Shown here: one piece after another, positions 1-8,771 of the stretch
Numbering within the stretch: position 1 is the first letter of the stretch
Layout: each line of letters starts with the position of its first letter
Source of the DNA: Diplonema japonicum
Taxonomy: Eukaryota; Euglenozoa; Diplonemea; Diplonemida; Diplonemidae
Reading direction: 5' to 3'
DNA length: 64,000 nucleotides
Assembly: GCA_964019335.1 (NCBI GenBank)
Contig: OZ025654.1
Location: 372,001-436,000, forward strand
Notes under the pieces: model-generated
Told to the model about the DNA's origin: nothing
The model's input: only the letters and a program-made list of their open reading frames with translations
Database searches by the model: none
Translations under genes and position numbers: made by a program

Positions 1-482
1 GGAACTGCATCGCGTGGTAACACGCTTACTGCGACATCGAACGCTGGGTCATCTGTGTTTCGTGGTGAGACGAGCTGTTTGTATTCGATGCCGGGGCCTA
101 TCTTCTCAGATGGGAAGCGGATGAACCTCGAGATAGCATTGCCCACCGTGAATGTAGTTCCATCGTGATTTAAAAGGGTTAACGCCATATTGTTCATATG
201 AAGACATGACCCATCTGCTTGGAACAGAATCGACGGCATTGGGAACTGGTCCACCAGGCTCACCACCATTTCTATCGTATCGTCTTGAAGGAGCTCCTCT
301 GCTGGGACGTCGTGTAGCTTCTTCGCTAGAAGTTGTGTTCTGTACATCTTTATCCGCTCCCTCCTCTCCTTTTTCTCAGCAGCCGTTGCTGGCTTGTATC
401 CATCCTCCGCGTCAGCGACAGGGGTGTCTACATCTTGCTCCTCTTCTTGCGCTGGTGCTGTTTTTGTAGCACCGCAGCCCAT
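1..482 (-). CDS. N-terminal part of a lipid-anchored PAS-like domain protein (cut by left edge)
   Basis: The reading frame opens at an ATG at 482 and runs without a stop to the window edge, giving 160 codons. The protein starts MGCGATKTAP: Gly2 and Cys3 form a typical dual N-myristoylation/palmitoylation signal, so membrane tethering is likely. An acidic, then basic, linker (residues 10-60) leads to a stretch around residues 78-105, reading QFPMPSILFQADGSCLHMNN, which has the pattern of the first strands of a PAS domain. PAS domains bind small ligands or cofactors, or mediate dimerisation, in signalling proteins; the effector domain, if any, lies outside the window. Codon use and GC content are like those of the neighbouring genes. 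The PAS call rests on pattern only, and the lipidation signal is predicted, not shown. Confidence 0.6.
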   Translation of the reverse strand, partial: MGCGATKTAPAQEEEQDVDTPVADAEDGYKPATAAEKKERRERIKMYRTQLLAKKLHDVPAEELLQDDTIEMVVSLVDQFPMPSILFQADGSCLHMNNMALTLLNHDGTTFTVGNAISRFIRFPSEKIGPGIEYKQLVSPRNTDDPAFDVAVSVLPRDAV

Positions 483-834
483 CCCCTTGTTTTCTGAATA
501 GTTGTGTTTTTTTTTTTTTTTTTTTTTTTTTTTCAATATTTTTTTTTGTTTGAAAATAATAAAAATATAAAAAAAGAAAGTACGAATTTTATTTTCTCTG
601 ACAAAAAAAAAAAAAAAAAAAAGATAACATGGTAAAAGCTTGTTTTTGGGTTTTTCTTTTCGCTCGAGTAAGGGGAGGGGGAGGGGTTGGCAGCAAGGTT
701 AAAAACAATGAAAACCGGTCTTGTGCTCCCGGTCGCACCCCGAGGCGCAGTCGAAGTCCACAGGCACTGCAGGTGCTCCTTCGGTACAAGAGGGGCGTTA
801 ATTCATAAGGGTTCATCGATGCAAGCCATATTTT

Positions 835-915
835 TTGTTTATGCAAACCGTTTTCACCTGCAGTAGGGATGGACGGACAAGCTGTCTCTACTCTTATGAC
901 AATTCTTTACACAGC
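835..915 (+). repeat. Dispersed repeat family A, copy 1 (diverged)
   Basis: This copy shares with the others a core of a Gly-Ser-like spacing-free motif: CCGTTTTCACCTGCAGTAGG followed by GGACGGACAAGCTGTCTCTA. It is diverged after the CTACTC motif. Other copies are at about 32622, 45381, 51161, 51433, 59917 and 60241. Confidence 0.7.
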
Positions 916-1170
916 CGGGGGAAAAAAAAAGAAAGAAAAGCAGAAGTACGTCCCTACTCAGCGCAAAAAGAATACAAGTTTATTATTATTATTAAACCAT
1001 ATTGTATTTTGAAAATAAAAAAGAGAATGATTTTTTTTTTTTTCGTTTTCATCACCACACTGAGGTTATTATTTTGTTTCTTTTTTCTAAAAAACTGTTC
1101 AGGGTGGTGGCTTGAGAGGGAGGAGGGTGGGTGTTTATTGTATTTTTTTTTTTTTTGTGCGGGTAGAGTC

Positions 1171-1347
1171 CTAACTTGACCCCTAAGTTTTCGAAATGCT
1201 CAAATTCCGCCCCTACGTTTCCAGAGACTTAGGAAACCTTGGGGACCCGGATCAGAAACCTTTCCCTCTTTAAAGATAGACCTTGAACATTGCTCAAACT
1301 AAGGGGGTGGGTTTTGAGCATTTCTCCGAACTTAGGGGTCAAGTTAG
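1171..1347. repeat. Foldback (MITE-like) element with 19-bp perfect terminal inverted repeats
   Basis: CTAACTTGACCCCTAAGTT at 1171-1189 is the exact reverse complement of 1329-1347. Inside, a second pair (AATGCTCAAA near 1195-1204 and TTTGAGCATT near 1313-1322) continues the stem, followed by loosely complementary C-rich and G-rich tracts. The whole unit is 177 bp and has no coding capacity. No second copy was seen in this window. Confidence 0.75.
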
Positions 1348-1379
1348 CAGTTTTTCTCTTTTTTTTTTGTTTAGTAATT

Positions 1380-1414
<35 letters not shown>

Positions 1415-1438
1415 TAACCCCCCCTTCGCCGCCTGTTA

Positions 1439-1597
1439 AACACATGGTGGACAAGGCAACACCCGGTCTACACGGCAGGAAAACAGCCCTAACCTATTGC
1501 TGAAACCGATTGCAACCTATTGCTCGGTTACAGCAATAGGTGTAGGTGTCAAGACAAAGCAGGAGGAGGGGTATTTAATAAAACACATGTTGGACAA
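1439..1597. repeat. Hairpin flanked by direct repeats
   Basis: A near-perfect inverted repeat, CCTATTGCTGAAACCG (1493-1508) and CGGTTACAGCAATAGG (1525-1540), has a third half-copy in its loop. It is flanked by a direct repeat of the form ACACATGnTGGACAAG at about 1440 and 1582. Its function is unknown; it may be a small insertion with a duplicated flank. Confidence 0.6.
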
Positions 1598-2853
1598 GTG
1601 TTCTTCTGTTCTAGGAGGGGGCAAGAAATGTATATTGTGAGAAAATAAAAACAGAACTACACCCCTCTTTCTTTTGTTTTTCTCCAACGCAATTTGAAAA
1701 AGTGCACGGAAGGGGGGGGGGGGGGACTGAACCCTTATTCACCTCAACTTTTTTTCTTCTTTCTTTTGAAAAATATTGTCTAAAAATGCCGGGGGGGTAC
1801 AAATCCGCAGGGGCTTTATAACCCGTAACATTATAACCTTATAACCCGTCCGCCCTTTGTACAGACAAGTCGATGACTCGCTGACAGTTACTTAAGGAGA
1901 GGAGATTCAATAGAAATGTGTAAGCTCATAAACCTCTGCAAATCCCTGAAAGACCTCCGGTTTCTTTTTTGGCTTTTTTCTTTCTGGGGGGGGGGGGGGG
2001 TTCAGAAGAATATAAATAAATAAAAAAAGAAAGAAATACCGAATATGAAGTACCTCTTAAAAGTATAGTCTTAAAAAAACAAAATCACGGGGGGGGGGGG
2101 GGTGCAAATTTACCTACAGTTGTCCTTTCCACCCAGGTTTCACCACAGCCGAACTGCGGCACCGGACTGAAACAAAAAGAGGGGAAAGCAAGCATGGAAA
2201 GATAAAAGACGGTTCGGTGAGGGGGGTGGGGTGGGGGGAGAAGAAAACAAATCGGGAAAAGGAATAGGCCGCAGCTACAAAGCAATAGAATCCCCCATGT
2301 GTGTTGGGTTTCTGTCCCGAAATGCAATACGCTTCGCTAAACCGGTGACACGAAGTTCCATGTGACGGTCCTTAAAAGGTGACTTCCAAAAAAAAAAAAA
2401 AAAAAAAAAAAAAAACTACAGATAAATTACAAAACCTGAACTAAAAGCGCTTTTCCGATGGACTATACTCTTTATAAAAAAAAATAGAAGAAGAAAAAAA
2501 AAATACTTTTTTTGCATGTCGCACATTTCAGATCTTTTTCTTTCCTCTAGACGGTGTGTAGAACCTGTGTACAAACGGGTGCAGGACCATTTTCTTTCAC
2601 CTGGAAGATTCTGGGTCTTTTCTACCACACGAACTCTTTTTTTTTCTCCTTCTTTTTCCCCTTGTCCAAGCAAAAATAACTTCTTTTTCGTTTTATTTTT
2701 CATTTCCTTTTCATTTTTGTTCCTTCATCAGGCTGGTACGCAGTATGCTTCTATTCATCAGAAGGACTACGTCATCCTGTGTGTTGCCTTTCTCTTTCTT
2801 TCTTTCTTTCTTTCTTAGAAACAAAACGAATAATAAAAGAGGCTGCAGCCCTT

Positions 2854-5403
2854 TTAAAATTCAGTTCTCTTCACACCATCACCGCAGCCTGAAGAAGTGC
2901 TGGGAGTGCCGAGAGACTCGCCGTTCTGTGCTATTGCAATGGGTAATGCGAATGTTTTGTCGTTCGTTCCAGAGAGAGACACCCACTTTCCCTTAAGACT
3001 GCAACTGTCATACAGAGACATCGAGTCAAGGTCTTCATCCCCCTGGCATTCCCACGTGAGGGGTACTTCGGTGTTCGCCAGGAGCCATGCCTGCAGCTTG
3101 GTGCGCCGTCCGGACCAAGCAATGTACACTTCGCAGCACACATCGACCACAACCTTCGCAAGAAGCAGAACCACAGCCATCAGCAACAGGTGCGATGCCA
3201 CAGAAAACAGATTCCCCTCAAGATCCTCCTTGTAATACCCCACCCCCATCAGCAGCATCGCCACACCTTGCAACCCAAGCATTACTATATCCAAACTCGA
3301 GTCCCTGAACCTTGCATGTGGCCATAACTTTGCCTCCAACAACAGCATCGAGAAGAATATCACTCCTGTGAAGACCTTCTTGTGCCCGCACCCCACATAG
3401 CTGTCTGTCTCTGCTGCCGAGATCGCCGATATTGCCAACGACGCTGTGTACTCGATCAACGCGTACCACGCTGTGTCCTGCCTGAAGGTGCGCATTGAAG
3501 AGGCGTATCGCTGTACCCAGTGGCACCGCTTCTCCTTACTGGCCCATTCCCCTGCACCGAGGAGCACCTCTCGCCATTGATTGCACCTCTCCTTCACATA
3601 CACCGCAAGTCGAGGGACTGCATTCTTTACTTGCAGGAACACCACAACAGGGACCGCGACGCAGGTGCACATGCTGACAGCCCCGAGGATGAAGCCAGCA
3701 GGGTTCGGCGGGTGGATGATGAGGTTGATGGAGCCGAGGGTGGTCCCTTGGTAGAAGAGCTGGAAGACAACAAGTGGGGCCGATGGGAACCGCATCCACC
3801 CCTGTGTGTCCAGCCCGTTGAACAGCCGGGGGAACATCTTCGCACCACCGCACGTTGCGATCTTCACAAGGACAAAGCACAGCAGCCCGAACCCGAAGGT
3901 GATGGCGAAGTTCCCCACCACAAGCCCCAGCGCCTCGCTGTCCCAGATCTCCATCTGGGTGGGGTGCAGGGAGCGAGGGAGCTGTGGCTTGGCGTTCGGT
4001 GTGCACTGCAAACTGGACACAATGAGGCGTGTTGCTGTCCCTGCTGTGCCGCCGAGTGCAGCCGATCCGAAGGCAGCAGCAGTGCCCACAGATCTGACGC
4101 TGTCCTTGCTGGCAAGCACCTCAGGAGCGACTGTGGCGGGGGCATGCGTCGGCACTGCTGTCGGCACCATCGTCGGCATCAAGGTAGCTGGCAACAACGT
4201 TGCAGGCACTGAAGTCGACGGAGCCATGGTGTCCACCATAGGGACCCCGGTATCGGGGGGAATGGTCAAGGGCGCCGCGGTTACAGGTGCCATGGTTAAG
4301 GGTGCCACAGTTGGAGGTGATGTAGGAGGTGATGTAGGGCCCGCAGTTGGCTCAACTGTTGGCGCTATGGTGTCAGGCACCCCCGTCGGCGGGATCGGGG
4401 TGGGGGCAGGCGTGGGGGGAGGGATGTCCAGAACATGAAACCCACCCACACCACGGCACATGTAGATGAACCCTTCCGCTTCGTCACTGCCCACACCAAT
4501 CGTGGGATCCCCAGGAATCGCTATCTCAGTGAAATTAGGTTGAAGTGGGATTTTGCCTGAAAACTCGGTGAATGAAAGACTGCTGAGAGCGGATAAGTAA
4601 AGCGCTTCCGTCGTTTTGAAGCAACCCCCGAGGCTCGAGTCCGCGTGGCCGAAGGTGACGGTGCTGCTTGTGATGTTGAACTGGAAGGCTCTCTTGTCGG
4701 TGGAGGTGTAGAAGATCTCCTCGGGCTGCTTCGACACACACAGCCCAGCACCGACGCTCGTTGCATACAATCCGATCGAGAAACGTTCGGTCATCGTTGA
4801 TGTCCCAGGCTTCGTTGTGTAGTACGCAAAATGTGTGCTGTAAAGCGCGTAAAGCCGCTCCGTCACAGGGTCATAATGCAAATCTGCACAGCTGGAGTAG
4901 CGCAAGTCACGGTAGTAGGTGTCAAGAAATGGCAGTCCCGAGTTTAAATTGAAAATCTGTATGCCATACTGCATGCAGGTGTAGAGATAGGTTTTCCCCT
5001 TTGAGTCTGTCACAATCTCGAGATCAACTCCGTCCTTAAAGATAGCGTCACCCAGTGCTATAACCTTGAGGACGGGTGAGGCTGGGTCGGAAATATCGAT
5101 TTGCAAGACCTTGTTATCTGCAGTCAGCGCGTAGATGTGCTTTTCGTGTATGTCAAGTGCGACAATATCACCGACCGCCAGGCTGCTTGTTTGAACGATA
5201 GCACTGCTGGGGTTTAACTTATTTGGTATGCCGCTCATATTTGCCACCACCAAGCCTCCCTTTCCTGCTGTGTAGACCATATCATCCCGTGTTACATAAT
5301 TTATCGCGGTGAAACCTGTTGGCAAGGACAACGATCCCACAATTTCCTGTGCTGTGGTGTTCAATGCTAAGAGCAACAACGTTGCGAGCCCTCTGAGCGC
5401 CAT
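2854..5403 (-). CDS. Receptor-like membrane protein A: beta-propeller ectodomain + PT-rich stalk + shared polytopic module
   Basis: 849 aa from ATG 5403. Residues 1-18 form a signal peptide. Residues 20-326 contain repeated strands such as KVLQIDISDPASPVLKVIAL and IFNLNSGLPFLDTYY, typical of LVIVD/YVTN-type beta-propeller blades. Residues 327-430 are a Pro/Thr stalk (PTxxPT repeats), probably O-glycosylated. From about 437 comes a Gly-rich hydrophobic segment and then a module with about seven membrane spans to residue 790, ending in a short polar tail. That module is nearly identical, even in DNA, to the two neighbouring genes at 8772 and 12632, but the ectodomain is unrelated to theirs. I do not recognise the membrane module. 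By architecture it is a cell-surface receptor or sensor with an extracellular binding domain; the ligand and signalling mode are unknown. No introns are needed. Confidence 0.85.
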   Translation of the reverse strand: MALRGLATLLLLALNTTAQEIVGSLSLPTGFTAINYVTRDDMVYTAGKGGLVVANMSGIPNKLNPSSAIVQTSSLAVGDIVALDIHEKHIYALTADNKVLQIDISDPASPVLKVIALGDAIFKDGVDLEIVTDSKGKTYLYTCMQYGIQIFNLNSGLPFLDTYYRDLRYSSCADLHYDPVTERLYALYSTHFAYYTTKPGTSTMTERFSIGLYATSVGAGLCVSKQPEEIFYTSTDKRAFQFNITSSTVTFGHADSSLGGCFKTTEALYLSALSSLSFTEFSGKIPLQPNFTEIAIPGDPTIGVGSDEAEGFIYMCRGVGGFHVLDIPPPTPAPTPIPPTGVPDTIAPTVEPTAGPTSPPTSPPTVAPLTMAPVTAAPLTIPPDTGVPMVDTMAPSTSVPATLLPATLMPTMVPTAVPTHAPATVAPEVLASKDSVRSVGTAAAFGSAALGGTAGTATRLIVSSLQCTPNAKPQLPRSLHPTQMEIWDSEALGLVVGNFAITFGFGLLCFVLVKIATCGGAKMFPRLFNGLDTQGWMRFPSAPLVVFQLFYQGTTLGSINLIIHPPNPAGFILGAVSMCTCVAVPVVVFLQVKNAVPRLAVYVKERCNQWREVLLGAGEWASKEKRCHWVQRYASSMRTFRQDTAWYALIEYTASLAISAISAAETDSYVGCGHKKVFTGVIFFSMLLLEAKLWPHARFRDSSLDIVMLGLQGVAMLLMGVGYYKEDLEGNLFSVASHLLLMAVVLLLAKVVVDVCCEVYIAWSGRRTKLQAWLLANTEVPLTWECQGDEDLDSMSLYDSCSLKGKWVSLSGTNDKTFALPIAIAQNGESLGTPSTSSGCGDGVKRTEF

Positions 5404-5440
5404 TTCATTTTAATGTTTAATAACCTATTTTGTTTTATTT

Positions 5441-5454
5441 CTTTTTTGTCAGAA
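5441..5454 (-). promoter_or_regulatory. Candidate splice-leader acceptor region of receptor A
   Basis: Read on the minus strand, TTCTGACAAAAAAG lies about 40 nt before the start codon. A branch-point-like CTGAC runs into an A-tract ending in AG. A near-identical string precedes the S28 peptidase start (21025-21037). That this is a 3' splice site for leader addition is inference. Confidence 0.3.
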
Positions 5455-6507
5455 CGATAATGAGCGGGGGTCAAAAAAAAGAGTAAAAAAATCTTTTCTT
5501 TTATCCCCCCCCCTTTTTTTTCCTTTTTCGTTCCCTTAAAGTTTCTTTCTTTTTTTTATCCTTTTTTTTATGAGTCTTTTTAAAGTTAGGTACTTTGGAT
5601 AGATCGGGCTCCCTACAAATCTTTTTTTCTTGTGGTGGGCGATAAGGGTAACCGAAAAGAGAAAAAGAAGAAAGAACCTCCTGATGCCATTTCTTCGTTC
5701 AGGAAGATCGTTTCTTTTTCTTTTAAATTCTTTAACTGCACTTAGCTACCAGTACTTCATTTCTATTGTTCACGAAAAAAAAAAAAAAAAAAGAAAAGAT
5801 CACTTTGGAAAACACTCGGAAAAACAAAATAGGACAGGGTTTCGAAGAAAAAGATGTCTTTGAAGAGAACCTGCAGGTATATGACAGGATCGTCTAAAGG
5901 AAGAAGAAAACTATTCTCATAATTTTTTTGCAGTTTACTTTTTTGCGCTCACCGGCCTAGATGGGTTTAGCCCCATAGTCCCCGTGGCGCGCTGACGGGG
6001 TGCCAAAAATAAAAAAGAATTAGAGAAAAAAAAATGGTTCACTGTGGCTGGGACAACCCCAACACCAAGGATTAAAAAAAAAAAATCACTATGATAAAAA
6101 AAATCTTTAAAAAAAAAACGGAAATTCGTTTCTCTCCCCCGCGATTATCCCACAAAGTAAGGTTCATGTGGACAGGGGAGGGCATCTTTTTTTTTTTTGT
6201 TTTGTTTTTGTTTCTTTCGTTTCTTTTTCAAAAGATTACTAGGTTCCGCGCACTTCTTGAGGGTTTCTATCCCAAGAACCTTTACTTTTAAGGATCCTGG
6301 ATTTCCTATTTAAAAAAAAAAAAAAAGGAAAATTGTATCGAGCCCATTATCTATATTACTACAGGAAACTGGTCGTAGCTTGCGCCCCAGGATAGAAATC
6401 GAGGAGAAGTTTATTGCCTTCTTCAAAGGCTCGTTCTTGAAGTAATAAGGATACAAAGCGTGGAAAACTAATAAAAAAAAAGATAGAAGAAGAAAAAAAT
6501 AATTCTT

Positions 6508-6615
6508 TATGACTATATGTCTTTGTTGTTCGCACGAGCAAAAAAGGTTTTTTTAAAAAGCTGCGAAAGTTTTTTGCTCGGCACAAGTTGCATATAGTTA
6601 TAAAATCATTTTTTG
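6508..6615 (+). repeat. Dispersed repeat family F, copy 1
   Basis: It shares with 27087-27215 the order TATGAC, ATATGTCTTTGTTGTT, GCACGAGCAAAAA, a GCGAAAG motif, then CTCGGCACAAGTT and ATAAAA. Both copies end in an A/T homopolymer. A looser relative lies at about 45556-45700. Confidence 0.55.
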
Positions 6616-7107
6616 AAAGATAAATATTTGTAACAAAAAAAAAAAACCACCCTTACCTTCTCTCTAGAACTCAAGAAGACATGATGGGGCTCGGATGGCT
6701 CTTCTTTGCTTTCCCTTGAAACACAATATAAAAACAAAAAACAAAAAAAAAAACTAAACTAAAATATACCCAGACGCAAGGAAGGGAGAAACAGATTCGA
6801 GGGGAAGTCCCAATGATTTGGGGGAGGGGGGGAATAAAGTACCAATAAAAGACGTATTAGAAGGAAACCTGCAGTATATGACAGGACCGCCTTAATAAAA
6901 ATGACCACTCTAAAAAGTAAGAAATGATCAAATCTTTATAAATAACAAAGGAAGGTGTAGCCTCTCACCCTCCGTTATTTAAAATTCGTACTTTCTTTTC
7001 TTTTTTTTTTTTCTTTTTAAATATTTTCGCCTCGAGTTGCGTATTTTTGCTTTTAAATAAGCGGTGCATTTAAAAGAACTCCGCGGGGGGAAAAAGAAAA
7101 AGAGAAA

Positions 7108-7380
7108 CTGGCCATCATTTGTACGTGCAGGCAGAAAAAACCTAGAGGACCTCTTTAACCCGTAATCACGTTTTTCTTTGACAGTCGAAAACCGTTTCTT
7201 GAGAAAAAAAAAAGAAAAGAAGAAGAAGAAAAAAAAAAGAGCACTAATAGTTTATATTTCCTTGTTCTTTCTTCTTTAAGAGGCCGGATATAGCTTTTTT
7301 CTTTCTGCTTTCTTCTTTTTTCTTCGTTTCTTTTGCTTTGAATTGTAAAACACGTTGCCAATGACTCGTTCTTGCACAAA
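7108..7380. repeat. Dispersed repeat family B, diverged copy
   Basis: Fragments TTTGTACGTGCAGG, AACCCGTAATCACG and ACACGTTGCCAATGACTCGT match, in order, the better copies at 22108-22225 and 51262-51385. The copy is interrupted by A/T-rich insertions. Confidence 0.5.
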
Positions 7381-7675
7381 ACCCATCAATTCAAAAGTGA
7401 AGCTCGAATTGCTCCTTTGTCTTCAAGTCCTCAACCCATGAAACGGGTGCAAACACCTTTCCAAGGTTCGGCAAAACGCCTTGAAAAGGATATCTTTTCC
7501 GAATACGATTTCTTTTTTCTTCTTCTTCTTTTTTTAATCTAAGAATGAATAAATAAGCTCTTCAAATCTTCTTTTTTCTTATTATTAAAAAAAAAAGAGC
7601 TATTTGTTTCACAACGAAACCGAGACCCATGGGTTTTTCGATTGATAGATAGGGTGCGGTTTAAAAAAAAGAAAT

Positions 7676-7812
7676 CACTATGATAGGAACGAAGTGGTTA
7701 GCAACGGTCCGCCAAAAAAAAAAAAAAAGGGAAAAGGCTTTTGAAACAAAGGATGAATAGAAGGAAAACAAATTCACTATGATAGGAACGAAGTGGTTAG
7801 CAACGGCCCGCC
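7676..7812 (+). repeat. Short direct repeat pair
   Basis: CACTATGATAGGAACGAAGT followed by GGTTAGCAACGG occurs at 7676 and again at 7770, separated by an A-tract and about 50 nt. A related copy starts at about 49224. Confidence 0.65.
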
Positions 7813-8579
7813 GCGGTGGCGTGCCTATGATGCTCCCCTTTTGGGGTCGTTCCCTGCTACCCACCGTAGTGCCTAGCTGTCGTTTATATCTTCCAATCCT
7901 TTCTTTCCGGTAATCTTCTCTCAGTCCTTTCAGCTTGGTCGCCGTCAGCCCCAAAACAAATAAAAAATCGATCTTTTAACATTACACAAGTCAAACGACT
8001 CCGACCGCAGTCGGCTCCAAAGTGTACCATAAAGTACATGGGGTAGGGGCAGGGGTGGGGGTGTTTGTAGACAAATGACACATTAGGAGTGAGCATCTAC
8101 CTGTGCCCGTGCAGCGCCACCTCTGGACGGGTGCCTAGGTAGTTGCTCCCCGCATGACAGCCGCCAAGGTTGCCTATTCTTGGCTAAGAAGTCAAATATT
8201 GCTCTCCTGCTCCACCCGATCACCGACTTCGTCCCCCGATAGATCGCAGCGTTCGCGGCTCAGCAGAAAAAAAAGAAAAAAAAAGGTACACTTTCAACGA
8301 AGGTACCGTGATAATGAGAGGTGGGAAATCTTGTTAGGAAGGGCAAAGTTGAGGAAGGTGGGGGGGGAGGTTTATCTTTTATTCAATCTATTGCGAGAGG
8401 TACCCGATGACGAAGGTGTAAGAACTACTTACTTACCGACGGGCGCATCCTCGTATCTGGTTGGCAAGCTTTGCTTCCCTCCCCGTTCCTTTCTTCAATC
8501 GCCTTTGCCCGCTAAAAGAAAATGAGAGGGTGTTAAACTACCCCCGCGTAAAAGGTAAAAAAAATGCAGCGGAAGGGAG

Positions 8580-8745
8580 GGAGGGGCGGCTATGTTGGCA
8601 AGGAAACGCGTTCTTTTGAAAATAAGGAAACGGAAACGGAAACGGAAACGTTTCCTTATGTTGGGGCCGTTTCCTCAAGTATCTGAATAAAAAGGAAACG
8701 GAAAAGTTTCTTATAGCCCTGGAAGGGGGGGGGGGGGGGGGGAAG
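8580..8745 (+). repeat. Dispersed repeat family D (GGAAAC-rich)
   Basis: The unit reads GGCTATGTTGGCAAGGAAAC, then tandem GGAAAC hexamers around TTTCC palindromes, then GTTTCCTCAAGTATCTGAAT, and ends in a G-tract. A second copy with the same order is at 49440-49610. Confidence 0.7.
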
Positions 8746-8771
8746 ACAACAACAAAAAGAATAACGCTGCC

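Larger units (their letters stand above)
483..2853. other. Intergenic, repeat- and homopolymer-rich, no gene seen
   Basis: About 2.4 kb dominated by poly(A), poly(T) and poly(G) runs, for example A-tracts near 603-622 and 1381-1412 and G-tracts near 1708, 1987 and 2090. It contains a foldback element (1171-1347), a hairpin between direct repeats (1437-1600) and one copy of dispersed repeat family A (835-915). Open frames here are low-complexity Lys/Phe-rich and show no domain. Confidence 0.75.
5455..8771. other. Intergenic, repeats, no convincing gene
   Basis: About 3.3 kb of A/T-rich DNA with several dispersed repeats: a GCACGAGC...GCTCGGCACAAG unit at about 6508-6615 (second copy 27087-27215), a diverged family B copy (7108-7380), two direct copies of CACTATGATAGGAACGAAGT (7676 and 7770), and the GGAAAC-rich family D (8580-8745). 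The segment 7800-8510 has balanced composition and open frames on both strands, but I see no domain or start context to support a gene. Confidence 0.7.

Noticed and set aside
3520-4212. Long plus-strand frame of 230 codons opposite receptor A
   Set aside because: It lies fully inside the antisense of a gene with clear domains; similar frames appear opposite receptors B and C because the DNA is shared, and none shows a fold.
8154-8525. Plus-strand frame of 123 codons
   Set aside because: It would be the only plus-strand gene in the window, passes through an A-tract (KKRKKK) and shows no domain or start context.
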